Part shown: piece by piece, positions 26,311 through 34,542 of the stretch
Layout of the letters: each line of letters starts with the position of its first letter
Position numbering within the stretch: position 1 is the stretch's first letter
DNA from: Betaproteobacteria bacterium
Lineage (GTDB): Bacteria; Pseudomonadota; Gammaproteobacteria; Burkholderiales; JACQAP01
DNA length: 64,000 nucleotides
Direction: 5' to 3'
NCBI GenBank assembly: GCA_016194905.1
Contig: JACQAP010000005.1
Span: 62,001-126,000, forward strand
Position numbers and translations under genes: made by a program
Notes under the pieces: model-generated
The model's input: only the letters and a program-made list of their open reading frames with translations
Database searches by the model: none
What the model was told of the DNA's origin: nothing

Positions 26311-27831
26311 TCAGTGCGCAGCGGCACTCACCATGGATTCGCGCTGGGTAGCCAGTTGCATGATCTGCTCCTGGGTGGCACCCAAGGCTGGCATTTCACC
26401 GGTAACGCGGCCTTCGCACATCACCAGAATGCGGTGGCTCAAGCGCAGTACCTCGGGCAGCTCGGACGAAATCATGACAATGGCGCGCCCTTGCTCGGCC
26501 AGCGCATTCAGCAACTTGTAAATCTCGCTTTTGGCTCCCACATCGATGCCGCGTGTGGGTTCATCAAAAAAAAGAATTTCGCAATCCCGTACCAGCCATT
26601 TGGCAATCACGATCTTTTGCTGGTTTCCACCCGACAGCAGGGACACCTTTTGCGACACCGATGGTGTCTTGATCCCCAGTCGTTTGACTAAGTTTGCAGC
26701 AGTGTCACGGATGGCCGGGCGCTTGAGGAAAAAACCCAGCGACAAAAACCGCCGCATGCTGGCCAGAACGATGTTGGACTCCACATCCATGCCCGTGGCC
26801 AGGCCAAAGTGCTTGCGGTCTTCCGAGAGGTAGCCAATACCCCGCTGCACAGCATCCGCCGGGCTATGGATGGATACCTTTTCGCCCCGAACCCGGATTT
26901 CACCAGAGTCCATTTTGTCCGCGCCAAATACGGCGCGCGCCACTTCCGTGCGCCCTGCCCCCATCAGCCCGGCGAAACTCAAAATCTCGCCTCTGCGCAC
27001 CACAAAGTTCACATCCTTGATGGTCCGGCCGCGGTTCAGATTGCGCACCTCCAGCACCACCTCATGGTCCATGGCGGGCGCAACCGGGCCTTCGCTTTCA
27101 AACAGAGGTCGCCCCACCATCATGCTGATGATGGTGTCCATGCTGGTGCTCGCGGTGGGCACCGTGCCAATGTACTGGCCGTCCCGCATCACCGTCACGC
27201 GGTCCGAAATTTTTTTCAGCTCATCCATCTTGTGCGAGATGTAGACAATACCGACACCCTGGCTTTTTAGCTGGCGGATGATGCGAAACAGATCATCGAT
27301 TTCGGCATTGTTCAAGGCTGCGGTGGGCTCATCCATGATGAGGACCCGAGATTCAAACGACAAGGCCTTGGCAATTTCCACCATCTGCTGCCTGGCCACA
27401 GTCAGGTCACCCACGGGGGTACGCGGGTCCAGATTCAGGTGCAGGCGTTCGAAAATTTTCCGGGTGTCCTGATCCATCTTCTGCGTGTCGATGAACACGC
27501 CCAATCGCCCCCGAGGCTCGCGTCCGATGAATATGTTCTGCGCCACGCTGCGGTGGTTCATCAGGTTGAGTTCCTGATGGATGATGCCGATGCCAAGGGC
27601 CTGCGCTGCATGCGGGCTTGGAATATCCACCAATTGCCCATCAATGCGAATCTCACCCTCGTCTTTCTGGTACACCCCCGCAAGCACTTTCATGAGGGTC
27701 GATTTACCCGCGCCGTTCTCCCCCATCAGGGCATGCACTTCACCGGCCACCAGGTCAAAGCGACAGCTATTCAGGGCACGCACGCCCGGAAAGGACTTGC
27801 TCAGGTGCTGGATCGAGACAAGGGGGATCAC
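26311..27831 (-). CDS. sugar ABC transporter ATPase, RbsA/MglA type (two domains)
   Basis: A 506-residue fused ATPase. Domain 1 (about 1-245) has Walker [11 protein letters not shown] and signature [15 protein letters not shown]. Domain 2 (about 255-500) has an atypical Walker A (GLMGAGRTE, no Lys) and signature [15 protein letters not shown], as usual for RbsA-type proteins, followed by [10 protein letters not shown]. It is the first gene of the operon. A complete importer is present but no kinase, isomerase or LacI regulator accompanies it. Confidence 0.94.
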   Translation of the reverse strand: MIPLVSIQHLSKSFPGVRALNSCRFDLVAGEVHALMGENGAGKSTLMKVLAGVYQKDEGEIRIDGQLVDIPSPHAAQALGIGIIHQELNLMNHRSVAQNIFIGREPRGRLGVFIDTQKMDQDTRKIFERLHLNLDPRTPVGDLTVARQQMVEIAKALSFESRVLIMDEPTAALNNAEIDDLFRIIRQLKSQGVGIVYISHKMDELKKISDRVTVMRDGQYIGTVPTASTSMDTIISMMVGRPLFESEGPVAPAMDHEVVLEVRNLNRGRTIKDVNFVVRRGEILSFAGLMGAGRTEVARAVFGADKMDSGEIRVRGEKVSIHSPADAVQRGIGYLSEDRKHFGLATGMDVESNIVLASMRRFLSLGFFLKRPAIRDTAANLVKRLGIKTPSVSQKVSLLSGGNQQKIVIAKWLVRDCEILFFDEPTRGIDVGAKSEIYKLLNALAEQGRAIVMISSELPEVLRLSHRILVMCEGRVTGEMPALGATQEQIMQLATQRESMVSAAAH

Positions 27832-28032
27832 AGACTGGCCTCTGAAATGGTCAACTCGTTTACGAAACTCTCAGGGAACTCTCGGAACTCAGGACTGCAG
27901 TGTGCATAATGTTCGGTAAACACAGTATGGCACTGGAGAAGAAAATCACAATACCGGCGGACGGCTAGCAGGTCAGGGATTCTACCCAGTGAGCATAGCG
28001 ATTGCTATGCCGTGAATGTCGCAAGTACCGTA
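27832..28032. other. upstream region of the RbsA-RbsC-RbsB operon
   Basis: It should hold the operon promoter. A short inverted word pair, AGCATAGCGATTGCTATGC (27997-28015), forms a small hairpin near 28000. No gene is seen. Confidence 0.4.
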
Positions 28033-28139
28033 ACACAAGTAAGAGCGGGACTCGGGACTGAGGGAAAAGCGGGATTTAGAACACTGGACTCAGGACTCAG
28101 TAAGACGTGCTTTCACTCGTACTTCGGACCTCGAACATG
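28033..28139. repeat. low-complexity intergenic cassette, GGACTCAG words
   Basis: GGACTCGGGACTGAG and GGACTCAGGACTCAGTAA words are followed by CTTTCACTCGTACTTCGG and ACCTCGAAC. The same ordered words (GGACT-AGGACTCAGT, then CTCG and CCTCGAACC) recur at about 37255-37310 and 39150-39197. This makes a small dispersed family. Confidence 0.65.
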
Positions 28140-28178
28140 ATGTGAAAGAAAACACGACCGAGGTATCGACCAGGCCTT

Positions 28179-28379
28179 TCACGCAACTTTGCGTTGCATT
28201 TTGTTATCGTACTTGGGGTCGTAATCTATCTTGCCGAATTCAGAGACGATTGCCTGTTGCTTGAGCCACTGGACATACTCTTCCAGTGCGCGGCTGACGG
28301 CCTCACGTTTGGTCTTGTGACCGCCTAGCTTGCGCGCCGTCTCGATGAGCTTGTCATCCAGTTCCAGATTCGTAGCCAT
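28179..28379 (-). CDS. VapB-like antitoxin, orphan (second)
   Basis: A 66-residue protein (MATNLELDDKLIETARKLGG...) with the ribbon-helix-helix pattern of type II antitoxins, including HKTKREAVSRALEEYVQW. A GGAGG ribosome site precedes ATG 28379. The C-terminal part (FGKIDYDP) resembles the toxin-binding tail of VapB proteins. The VapC gene expected just downstream is absent; the space instead holds repeat sequence. Like the first orphan, it may be a relic or a trans-acting regulator. Confidence 0.82.
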   Translation of the reverse strand: MATNLELDDKLIETARKLGGHKTKREAVSRALEEYVQWLKQQAIVSEFGKIDYDPKYDNKMQRKVA

Positions 28380-28436
28380 TTGCCAGCCTCCTTTCAGACT
28401 CACCCATCCATTCTACACAGCCGGCTGTGTACCGCG

Positions 28437-28560
28437 ATGCCTTCAGCGAGGTGAGGTGCCTGCGGGATTCCGAAGATTCCCAAGGGATCCCTAAAGGGTT
28501 CCAGAGGATACCGACCTTCGGTCATAACCGGGCTGCGGCCATAAATGTGACTACGTGATT
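28437..28560. repeat. diverged single arm of the 30-kb palindromic cassette
   Basis: Words such as GGGATTCCG, TTCCAGAGGATACCG, TTCGGTCATAACCGG and GCGGCCATAAATG appear in the same order as in the right arm of the cassette at 30275-30360, with several mismatches. It is a degraded relative lying upstream of the second vapB. Confidence 0.65.
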
Positions 28561-28583
28561 GTCGTAACAGCGGTTACTGGTAG

Positions 28584-28723
28584 TCAGGCGACCACCCGTT
28601 CGATGGCATCGATCTTCCGGCCCAGTTGTTTGCGTGCTTCTTCCAGGTCGTAATCGGAATGTCCATCGGCGCCAAGAATTCCTCGAGCAGGATTTCGCCG
28701 GGATGAATGTTCTTCAAGGACAC
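28584..28723 (-). pseudogene. HigA-type antitoxin, internally deleted
   Basis: From about 28723 the minus strand encodes LKNIHPGEILLEEFLAPM, the diagnostic N-terminus of HigA addiction-module antitoxins. Right after ATGG the frame shifts, and the +2 frame reads HSDYDLEEARKQLGRKIDAI..., typical of the extreme C-terminus, ending TGA at 28584. The helix-turn-helix core (about 55-60 residues) is missing. The join is out of frame. No HigB toxin lies nearby. Confidence 0.7.
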
Positions 28724-28804
28724 ATACGGCTGTCGCGCCCACGTCGGGAATCCATCTTGGCTTCTGGGTCGGGTTGGCTGTCGTGAAGGCCGTGACGGGG
28801 TAAA

Positions 28805-28908
28805 GGCAGGTACGAGGGCCGAGGTTCGAGGTTCGAGTAGATGCACAAAGATTCGGTGCCTTAAATCAATCCCGACTCGGACCTCGGCCCTCGTACTTCG
28901 GCCCTGAA
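28805..28908. repeat. palindromic cassette, CGAGGTTCGAGG words
   Basis: Arms 28810-28830 and 28876-28896 are inverted repeats matching at 20 of 21 positions (GTACGAGGGCCGAGG...). The left arm contains a GAGGTTC direct repeat. It ends one base before the stop codon of the EAL-like gene, so the transcript of that gene would run into this hairpin. Confidence 0.85.
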
Positions 28909-28909
28909 G

Positions 28910-29653
28910 CTAGAGCGGCTCCACCTTCGCCAACCCAAACCCTTGGCCGAAATCGATCTTGCAGCGGCGCAGATGATCCAGCACCCGGCTGTTTTCCACG
29001 TGCTCGGCAATGGTTTGCGCGCCCAACTCATGGCACATGCGGTTGATCTCGGGCACCCTTGCCGGGTCGACGGCGGTGGCGCTGATCTTGACGAAATCGG
29101 GCTCGAGGGCTTTCAGCTCCGCCAGCGAGGCATCGCTGCCGTCGAAACCGGCCACCGTCAGGCTGCAGCCATGCGGCCGGAGTTCTTCCATGAGTTGCAG
29201 CAGCGATTCCCGGTTGGCCTGGGCGCTGTCGCATGAAATGTCGAAGCCGAGCACCCCGCAGGACAGGTAAGAATCATCGGCATACTGGAGCACGTACTCC
29301 CCGAATTCCTCATCGGCGAGCGTCTCGTCCGACAGGTTGACGATGTAACGCGGGACGTCCCAGTCCGGGTTGATCTTCAACCCGGCGCGGACAAAGCGGG
29401 CAAGGCGGTTGACCACCCAGCGGTCGAGGTAAGGCAGCATGCCGACCTCTTCGAGCACGGGAAAGAACGTGCCCGGGGGCAACAGCTTGGCATCCTCCTC
29501 CTGGAAGCGGACGAAGATCTCGTTGAACGCCCGGCCATCGGCTTCCGGAACGAACGAGACGATGGATTGGCAGTAGAGGACGAATTCGTCCTCCTGCAGC
29601 GCCGACAAGAGCCGGTCGGCAATGTCCTTCTGGGGATCGGATTCACTGTGCAT
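28910..29653 (-). CDS. degenerate EAL-domain protein (copy 1)
   Basis: A 247-residue protein alignable to EAL phosphodiesterase domains but with changed motifs: EIF-VR in place of EAL-LR, VNLSDETL for the NLS loop, DISCDS for the E-T-ES loop, DGSD in place of DDFG, FVKIS for the Lys strand, AEHVEN for EGVE, and GQGF. Several cyclic-di-GMP metal ligands are replaced, so hydrolysis is doubtful, and a binding or scaffold role is more likely. ATG 29653 (MHSESDPQKD) gives the same length as the paralogue at 39.2 kb; an earlier in-frame start exists at 29725. No GGDEF or sensor domain is attached. Confidence 0.78.
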   Translation of the reverse strand: MHSESDPQKDIADRLLSALQEDEFVLYCQSIVSFVPEADGRAFNEIFVRFQEEDAKLLPPGTFFPVLEEVGMLPYLDRWVVNRLARFVRAGLKINPDWDVPRYIVNLSDETLADEEFGEYVLQYADDSYLSCGVLGFDISCDSAQANRESLLQLMEELRPHGCSLTVAGFDGSDASLAELKALEPDFVKISATAVDPARVPEINRMCHELGAQTIAEHVENSRVLDHLRRCKIDFGQGFGLAKVEPL

Positions 29654-29920
29654 TTGTCGGGTGTCGCGGTTGTCGGTTTCCAGCGTGTGGATGCGAAGCT
29701 TCTGAATTGGCAAGCCCCATGCCACCGATGCGCAGGCGGGCCGGGCGCCAGTCTTTAACGGCTACACAATATGCGAAGTAAATGAAAGTGCGAAAAAATT
29801 TTCCGCCGGCACAGAAAGGCCTGCGGCCGGGACTACGGGTCAGAGGCCGATCGAACGCCCTCGTGATGCCGGTAGTAAGTGCCGTGGAGTGTCAGAAGGA
29901 ACGTGACGTGGTAAAACCAG

Positions 29921-30040
29921 GACTGAGTGCTGAGGACTGAGTAAAGGCGGGAATTGCAGGACTTGAGACGCAGACGTCCGGACCGGGCAAAAGCGTGAAG
30001 CAAGACCGATGTCCTTGGGCCCTTACTCAGTCCTCAGCAC
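29921..30040. repeat. palindromic cassette with perfect 18-bp arms
   Basis: 29927-29944 and 30023-30040 are perfect inverted repeats (GTGCTGAGGACTGAGTAA). An extra GGACTGAG word precedes the left arm. The spacer of 78 bp has no gene. It belongs to the GGACTCAG word family. Confidence 0.9.
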
Positions 30041-30043
30041 TTG

Positions 30044-30360
30044 TGGTCGAAGGCCGGTTATGGCGCAGCCGGTTATGGTCGAAGACCGGTATCCCCTGGA
30101 ATCCTTCGGAATCCCGCGGGCGTTACTCGTCCCCTGCTATTCGTTCCTTCTCGGCATGAATGTTATGTCATCGCGGCGCTGATTCCCTTGAATCCTTCCT
30201 GCCTAACATGCCAGCCTGATTAGGCTGGCCGTGAATGTCGTGCCCCACAAGGGGATTCCGCAAGGGATTCCACAGGATTCCAGGGGATACCGGTCTTCGA
30301 CCATAACCGGCTGCGCCATAACCGGTCGTCGACCATAACCGGGCGTTCGCCCATAAATAT
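30044..30360. repeat. palindromic cassette with perfect 51-bp arms
   Basis: 30054-30104 and 30275-30325 are exact reverse complements over 51 bases. Each arm holds CCGGTTATGG words in tandem, then TCGAAGACCGG and TATCCCCTGGAATCC. Outside the arms, weaker copies of the same words continue (GTCGTCGACCATAACCGG at about 30325-30340). The 170-bp spacer contains a small hairpin (CCAGCCTGATTAGGCTGG at 30211-30228) and no recognisable gene. The sequence lies between the degenerate EAL gene and the TetR gene. Confidence 0.95.
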
Positions 30361-30415
30361 CGTGAGGATCGTGAATTTCGTGAAGACCTTGGCCGAGCGC
30401 GCGCTCGCGACGGAA

Positions 30416-31042
30416 TTAACGCCCGCGCTTCGGCTCGAAAGCGGTAATGACCGCCTGGACGAGCTGGCGGGCGAAGCCGGCATCCAGCTTGGCATGCTGC
30501 ACCAGCAGCCGGAACCAAACCGGTCCGAACAGCATGTCGGTCATGAGTTCCAGGTCGGCACCCTTGGTGATCTCGCCGCGTTCGACCCCGCGCTGCAGGA
30601 TCTCCCGGGTGGCGGCGCGGCGCTTGGAGATGAAGGCCACGCGGAGGATCTTGTTGAAGTCGGCATCGAGTACCGCGTCCGCCATGAGGCCGCGCATGAT
30701 CGCGCCGTAGTCCTTGGAGAGGCGCTTGAATCCGGCATTCATGAACACGTCCAGGTCCTCGCGCAGCGATCCGCGATCCGGGGTCGGCACCAGGTCGGCG
30801 GCATGGTTGGCGAAGGCCTCGAGGATGAGCTCGGCGCGCGACCCCCACCATCTATAGATGGTCTGCTTGCCGACGCCGGCATGGCGGGCGACGCCTTCGA
30901 TGGTGACGGCGTTGTAGCCGTCCTTCTGCATGAGCTGCAGCACCGCATCGAGGATCGCGCCGTGGCATTCCGTACTGCGCGGCCTGCCGCGTAACGCTTT
31001 GGCGTCGTCGTCGAGGATTTCAGTCGTGGCGGATTTGGGCAT
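30416..31042 (-). CDS. TetR/AcrR-family repressor of the efflux operon
   Basis: A 208-residue TetR regulator. The helix-turn-helix VTIEGVARHAGVGKQTIYRWW is at about residues 46-66, with a TetR C-terminal domain of the AefR-like type. It is divergently transcribed from the RND operon with a 180-bp gap that contains palindromic candidate operators. By analogy with AcrR, it probably represses efflux until a toxic ligand binds its C-terminal pocket. Confidence 0.92.
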   Translation of the reverse strand: MPKSATTEILDDDAKALRGRPRSTECHGAILDAVLQLMQKDGYNAVTIEGVARHAGVGKQTIYRWWGSRAELILEAFANHAADLVPTPDRGSLREDLDVFMNAGFKRLSKDYGAIMRGLMADAVLDADFNKILRVAFISKRRAATREILQRGVERGEITKGADLELMTDMLFGPVWFRLLVQHAKLDAGFARQLVQAVITAFEPKRGR

Positions 31043-31064
31043 AGTCCGGCTCTTCCTGGGTCGA

Positions 31065-31105
31065 TTGTAACGAAGTGTATTTTACAAAACGGTCCGTCTC
31101 GTTTT
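31065..31105. promoter_or_regulatory. candidate TetR operator and divergent promoter
   Basis: Between the tetR-type gene and the RND operon lie TTGTAA/TTACAA (31065-31070, 31082-31087), AAAACG/CGTTTT (31086-31091, 31100-31105) and an inner ACGGTCCGT palindrome (31089-31097). Overlapping palindromes of this size are typical TetR-family operators. Assignment is by position and symmetry only. Confidence 0.6.
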
Positions 31106-31222
31106 AAGATGGGCTTCTGAACCGTGGCGTCTCGTTAACCAGGCGCCATCATATCACCCGCTCCCGCCGCCACGAGCACGATCGCTCCCGGCGGCGAAAC
31201 CAGTTCGAAAGGCGTCCCAACC

Positions 31223-34200
31223 ATGTGGATAGTCACCCTTGCCCTGCGCCGCCCCTACACCTTCGTGGTGATGGCGCTGCTCATCCTGATCCTCGGCATC
31301 GTCGCCATCCGCAACATGGCGACCGACATCTTTCCCAAGATCAACATCCCGGTGGTCAGCATCATCTGGCAATACAGCGGCCTGCCGCCGGCCCAGTTCG
31401 AGAAATACATCACGACGTTCAGCGAATTCACGGTTTCCTCCGCCGTCAACGACGTCAAGTCGATCGAGTCGCAGACGGTGAACGGCGCGGCGCTGATCAA
31501 GATCTTCTTCCAGCCGGGAGTCGACATCGCCAACGCCGTGGCCCAGGCCACCGCCATGTCGCAGACCATCCTGCGCCGCATGCCGCCGGGCACGATCCCG
31601 CCGCTGATCCTGCAGTACGACGCTTCCAGCGTGCCGATCATCCAGTTGCTGCTGGCCAGCAACAAGCTCTCCGAAGCTCAGCTCTACGACTTCGGCCTGT
31701 ATCGCGTGCGCCAAGCCATCGCTCCGGTGAAGGGTTCGCGTCTGCCGCTGCCTTTCGGCGGCAAGCCGCGCCAGATCATGGTGGACCTCGATCCGCAGGC
31801 CCTGAACGCCAGAGGCCTCAACCCGATGGACGTCACCAACGCGTTCGCCGCGCAGAACCTCAGCCTGCCCACCGGCAGCGCCAAGATCGGCACCAAGGAA
31901 TACATGGTCGGGTTGAACAGCAACCCCGAGAACATCGCGGCCATGAACGACGTGCCCATCAAGAACGTCAACGGCTCGATGGTGTACGTGCGCGACGTGG
32001 CCAACGTGCGCGACGGCTTCGGCGTGCAGACCAACGTGGTGCGCAGCGAAGGCCGGCGCGGCGCGTTGCTCACCGTCCTGAAGACCGGCGGCGCCTCGAC
32101 GCTGGACGTGGTGCAGGGAATCAAGGACGCGCTGCCCGCGCTGCGCGCCACCTATCCCGACATCGAGATGAAGGAATTGTTCGACCAGTCTTCGTTCGTG
32201 AAGGCTGCGGTGGACGGCGTGGTGCTCGAAGGGCTGATCGCCGCGCTGCTGACCGCCGTCATGATCCTGCTGTTCCTCGGCAGTTGGCGCAGCACGATGA
32301 TCGTGACGGTGTCGATCCCGCTGTCGATCCTGACCTCGCTCATCATCCTGTCGCTGACCGGCGAGACGCTCAACATCATGACGCTCGGCGGGCTGGCGCT
32401 CGCGGTCGGCATACTGGTGGACGATGCCACGGTGGCGATCGAGAACATCCACCGCCACGTGGAAATGGGCAAGCCGCTCGAGCAGGCCATCATCGACGGC
32501 GCGCAACAGATCGCGGTGCCCGCCTTCGTCGCCACCCTGGCGATCTGTATTGTGTTCGTCTCGGTGGTGTTCCTCACCGGCCCGGCCCAGTTCCTGTTCA
32601 CGCCGCTCGCGCTTGCGGTCGTGTACGCGATGCTCGCCTCCTACGTGCTGTCACGCACGCTTGTGCCGGTGATGGCCAAGTATCTCCTGCGCGGGGAAAA
32701 ACACGGCGGCGATTCACCTAACCGACCCCAAGGCCGCGGCGTGTTCTCGCGCATCCATCGCGGTTTCGAGGCGGGCTACGACGGTCTGCGCGGACGCTAC
32801 GTGCGCTCGCTCGACTGGGGCCTCAACAACCGCGTCGCGCTGTTCGCGGTGTTCGGCGTGGTCGGCCTGGCCAGCCTGGCCGTGGTGCCCTTCATCGGCC
32901 GCGATTTCTTCCCGCAGGTGGATGCCGGCCAGATCCGCATGCACGTGAACGCTTCGCCGGGCACGCGCCTGGAGGAAACCGAGGAGGTCTTCACCCGGGT
33001 GCAGAAAGCCATCCGCGAGATCATCCCGCCCGAGGACATCGCGTTGTCGATGGACAACATCGGCCAGCCCCAACCGGTGAACATGGCCTTCGTGGACACC
33101 CCGGCCATCAGTGCCGCGGACGGCGAAATCCTGATCTCGTTCAAGCCCGAGCGGCACAAGTCCACGTCCGAATACGTGGAGCTGCTGCGCGCCGAACTGC
33201 CGAAGCGCTTTCCCGACGTCACTTTCTTCTTCCAGCCGGCGGACATCGTCAACCAGATCCTGAACTTCGGCCTGCCTTCGCCGGTGGACGTGCAGATTGC
33301 CGGCTACAACCCGAAGCTCTACGGCATCGCCCGCGAAATCGAACAGAAGTTGAAGGCCATCCCCGGCGCCGTGGACGTGCATCTGCACCAGATCCTGAAT
33401 GCCCCGGCATTGCAGGTGACCGTGGACCGCTCGCGCGCCGCCGAGTTGGGACTCACCCAGCGCGACGTCGCCAATAATCTTTTGGTGGCGCTGTCTTCGA
33501 GCTCGATCGTGAACTTCAACCTGTGGCCGGATCCGAAGACCGGGGTCACCTACCCGATCGCGGTACAGACGCCGCAGTACAGGCTGGACTCAATCGAAGA
33601 CATGATGAACACGCAGTTGCCCGGCCGCGGATCGGTGAACATGCAGATGCTCTCCAACGTGGCGACGGTGGACCGGCGCGAAGCACCGGCCGTGGTGAGC
33701 CATTACGACATCCAGCCGGTGTTCGACGTTTTCGCCAACGTACAAGGCCGCGACCTGGGTTCCGTGTCCGACGAGATCGACAAGGTCCTCGCCGACTACC
33801 TGCCGGCCAAGCCGCCGCTGTGGAAGAGCGCGCTCTGCCCGAAAGATCCTGGCATGCTGACCTCGTGGATGTGCGCGAAGCCGGCGCAGGCAAAGGGTCC
33901 GGACGGCAAACCCGTCGAGCCGAAACTGCCCCCGGGCACCAAGCTCACGGTGCGCGGCCAGGTGGACAGCATGAACACCGCTTTTACGCGCATGGGCTAC
34001 GGTATGGTCTTCGCCGCGCTGCTGATCTATTTCCTGATGGTGGTGAACTTCCAGTCGTGGACCGACCCTTTCATCATCATCACCGCGCTGCCTGGCGCCT
34101 TGTGCGGCATCGCCTGGATGCTGTTCATGACGCATACGACGTTCAGCGTGCCCTCGCTCATGGGCGCGATCATGTGCCTGGGGGTGGCGACTGCGAACTC

Positions 34201-34519
34201 CATCCTGATCGTCACCTTCGCCAACGAGCAGCTGCGCGCCGGCAAGTCCGCGCACGATGCCGCGCTCGCCGCCGGATTCACGCGGCTGCGGCCGGTGCTG
34301 ATGACCGCCTCGGCGATGATCATCGGCATGGTGCCGATGTCGCTGGGCCTGGGCGAAGGCGGCGAGCAGAATGCGCCGCTCGGCCGCGCCGTCATCGGCG
34401 GTCTGATTTTCGCGACCCTGTCCACGCTGTTTTTCGTACCCACGGTGTTCACGCTGATCCGCGAACGCCTGCACCACGCGCCCGAGCCGCAGTTGAACAC
34501 TGCGCCCCAGGCCGGTTGA
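31223..34519 (+). CDS. RND-family efflux transporter, inner-membrane pump
   Basis: A 1098-residue RND pump. The N-terminal helix is RRPYTFVVMALLILILGIVAI, and helix 4 carries the Asp pair of the proton relay (GILVDDATVAIEN). Helix 10 has GVATANSILIVTFANE, where the classical AcrB Lys is missing. Two large periplasmic domains are present. An unusual insertion at about residues 865-905 contains two cysteines and Pro/Lys-rich sequence (LCPKDPGM, WMCAKPAQAKGPDGK). The order pump-adaptor-outer membrane factor is complete. Substrates could be organic toxicants; the branch resembles uncharacterised proteobacterial RND pumps rather than AcrB itself. Confidence 0.93.
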   Translation: MWIVTLALRRPYTFVVMALLILILGIVAIRNMATDIFPKINIPVVSIIWQYSGLPPAQFEKYITTFSEFTVSSAVNDVKSIESQTVNGAALIKIFFQPGVDIANAVAQATAMSQTILRRMPPGTIPPLILQYDASSVPIIQLLLASNKLSEAQLYDFGLYRVRQAIAPVKGSRLPLPFGGKPRQIMVDLDPQALNARGLNPMDVTNAFAAQNLSLPTGSAKIGTKEYMVGLNSNPENIAAMNDVPIKNVNGSMVYVRDVANVRDGFGVQTNVVRSEGRRGALLTVLKTGGASTLDVVQGIKDALPALRATYPDIEMKELFDQSSFVKAAVDGVVLEGLIAALLTAVMILLFLGSWRSTMIVTVSIPLSILTSLIILSLTGETLNIMTLGGLALAVGILVDDATVAIENIHRHVEMGKPLEQAIIDGAQQIAVPAFVATLAICIVFVSVVFLTGPAQFLFTPLALAVVYAMLASYVLSRTLVPVMAKYLLRGEKHGGDSPNRPQGRGVFSRIHRGFEAGYDGLRGRYVRSLDWGLNNRVALFAVFGVVGLASLAVVPFIGRDFFPQVDAGQIRMHVNASPGTRLEETEEVFTRVQKAIREIIPPEDIALSMDNIGQPQPVNMAFVDTPAISAADGEILISFKPERHKSTSEYVELLRAELPKRFPDVTFFFQPADIVNQILNFGLPSPVDVQIAGYNPKLYGIAREIEQKLKAIPGAVDVHLHQILNAPALQVTVDRSRAAELGLTQRDVANNLLVALSSSSIVNFNLWPDPKTGVTYPIAVQTPQYRLDSIEDMMNTQLPGRGSVNMQMLSNVATVDRREAPAVVSHYDIQPVFDVFANVQGRDLGSVSDEIDKVLADYLPAKPPLWKSALCPKDPGMLTSWMCAKPAQAKGPDGKPVEPKLPPGTKLTVRGQVDSMNTAFTRMGYGMVFAALLIYFLMVVNFQSWTDPFIIITALPGALCGIAWMLFMTHTTFSVPSLMGAIMCLGVATANSILIVTFANEQLRAGKSAHDAALAAGFTRLRPVLMTASAMIIGMVPMSLGLGEGGEQNAPLGRAVIGGLIFATLSTLFFVPTVFTLIRERLHHAPEPQLNTAPQAG

Positions 34520-34542
34520 TCATTCGACATAGAGGTTTAGCC

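Noticed and set aside
31154-32506. 450-codon open frame on the minus strand
   Set aside because: Antisense to the RND pump; His/Arg/Asp-rich composition typical of shadow frames.
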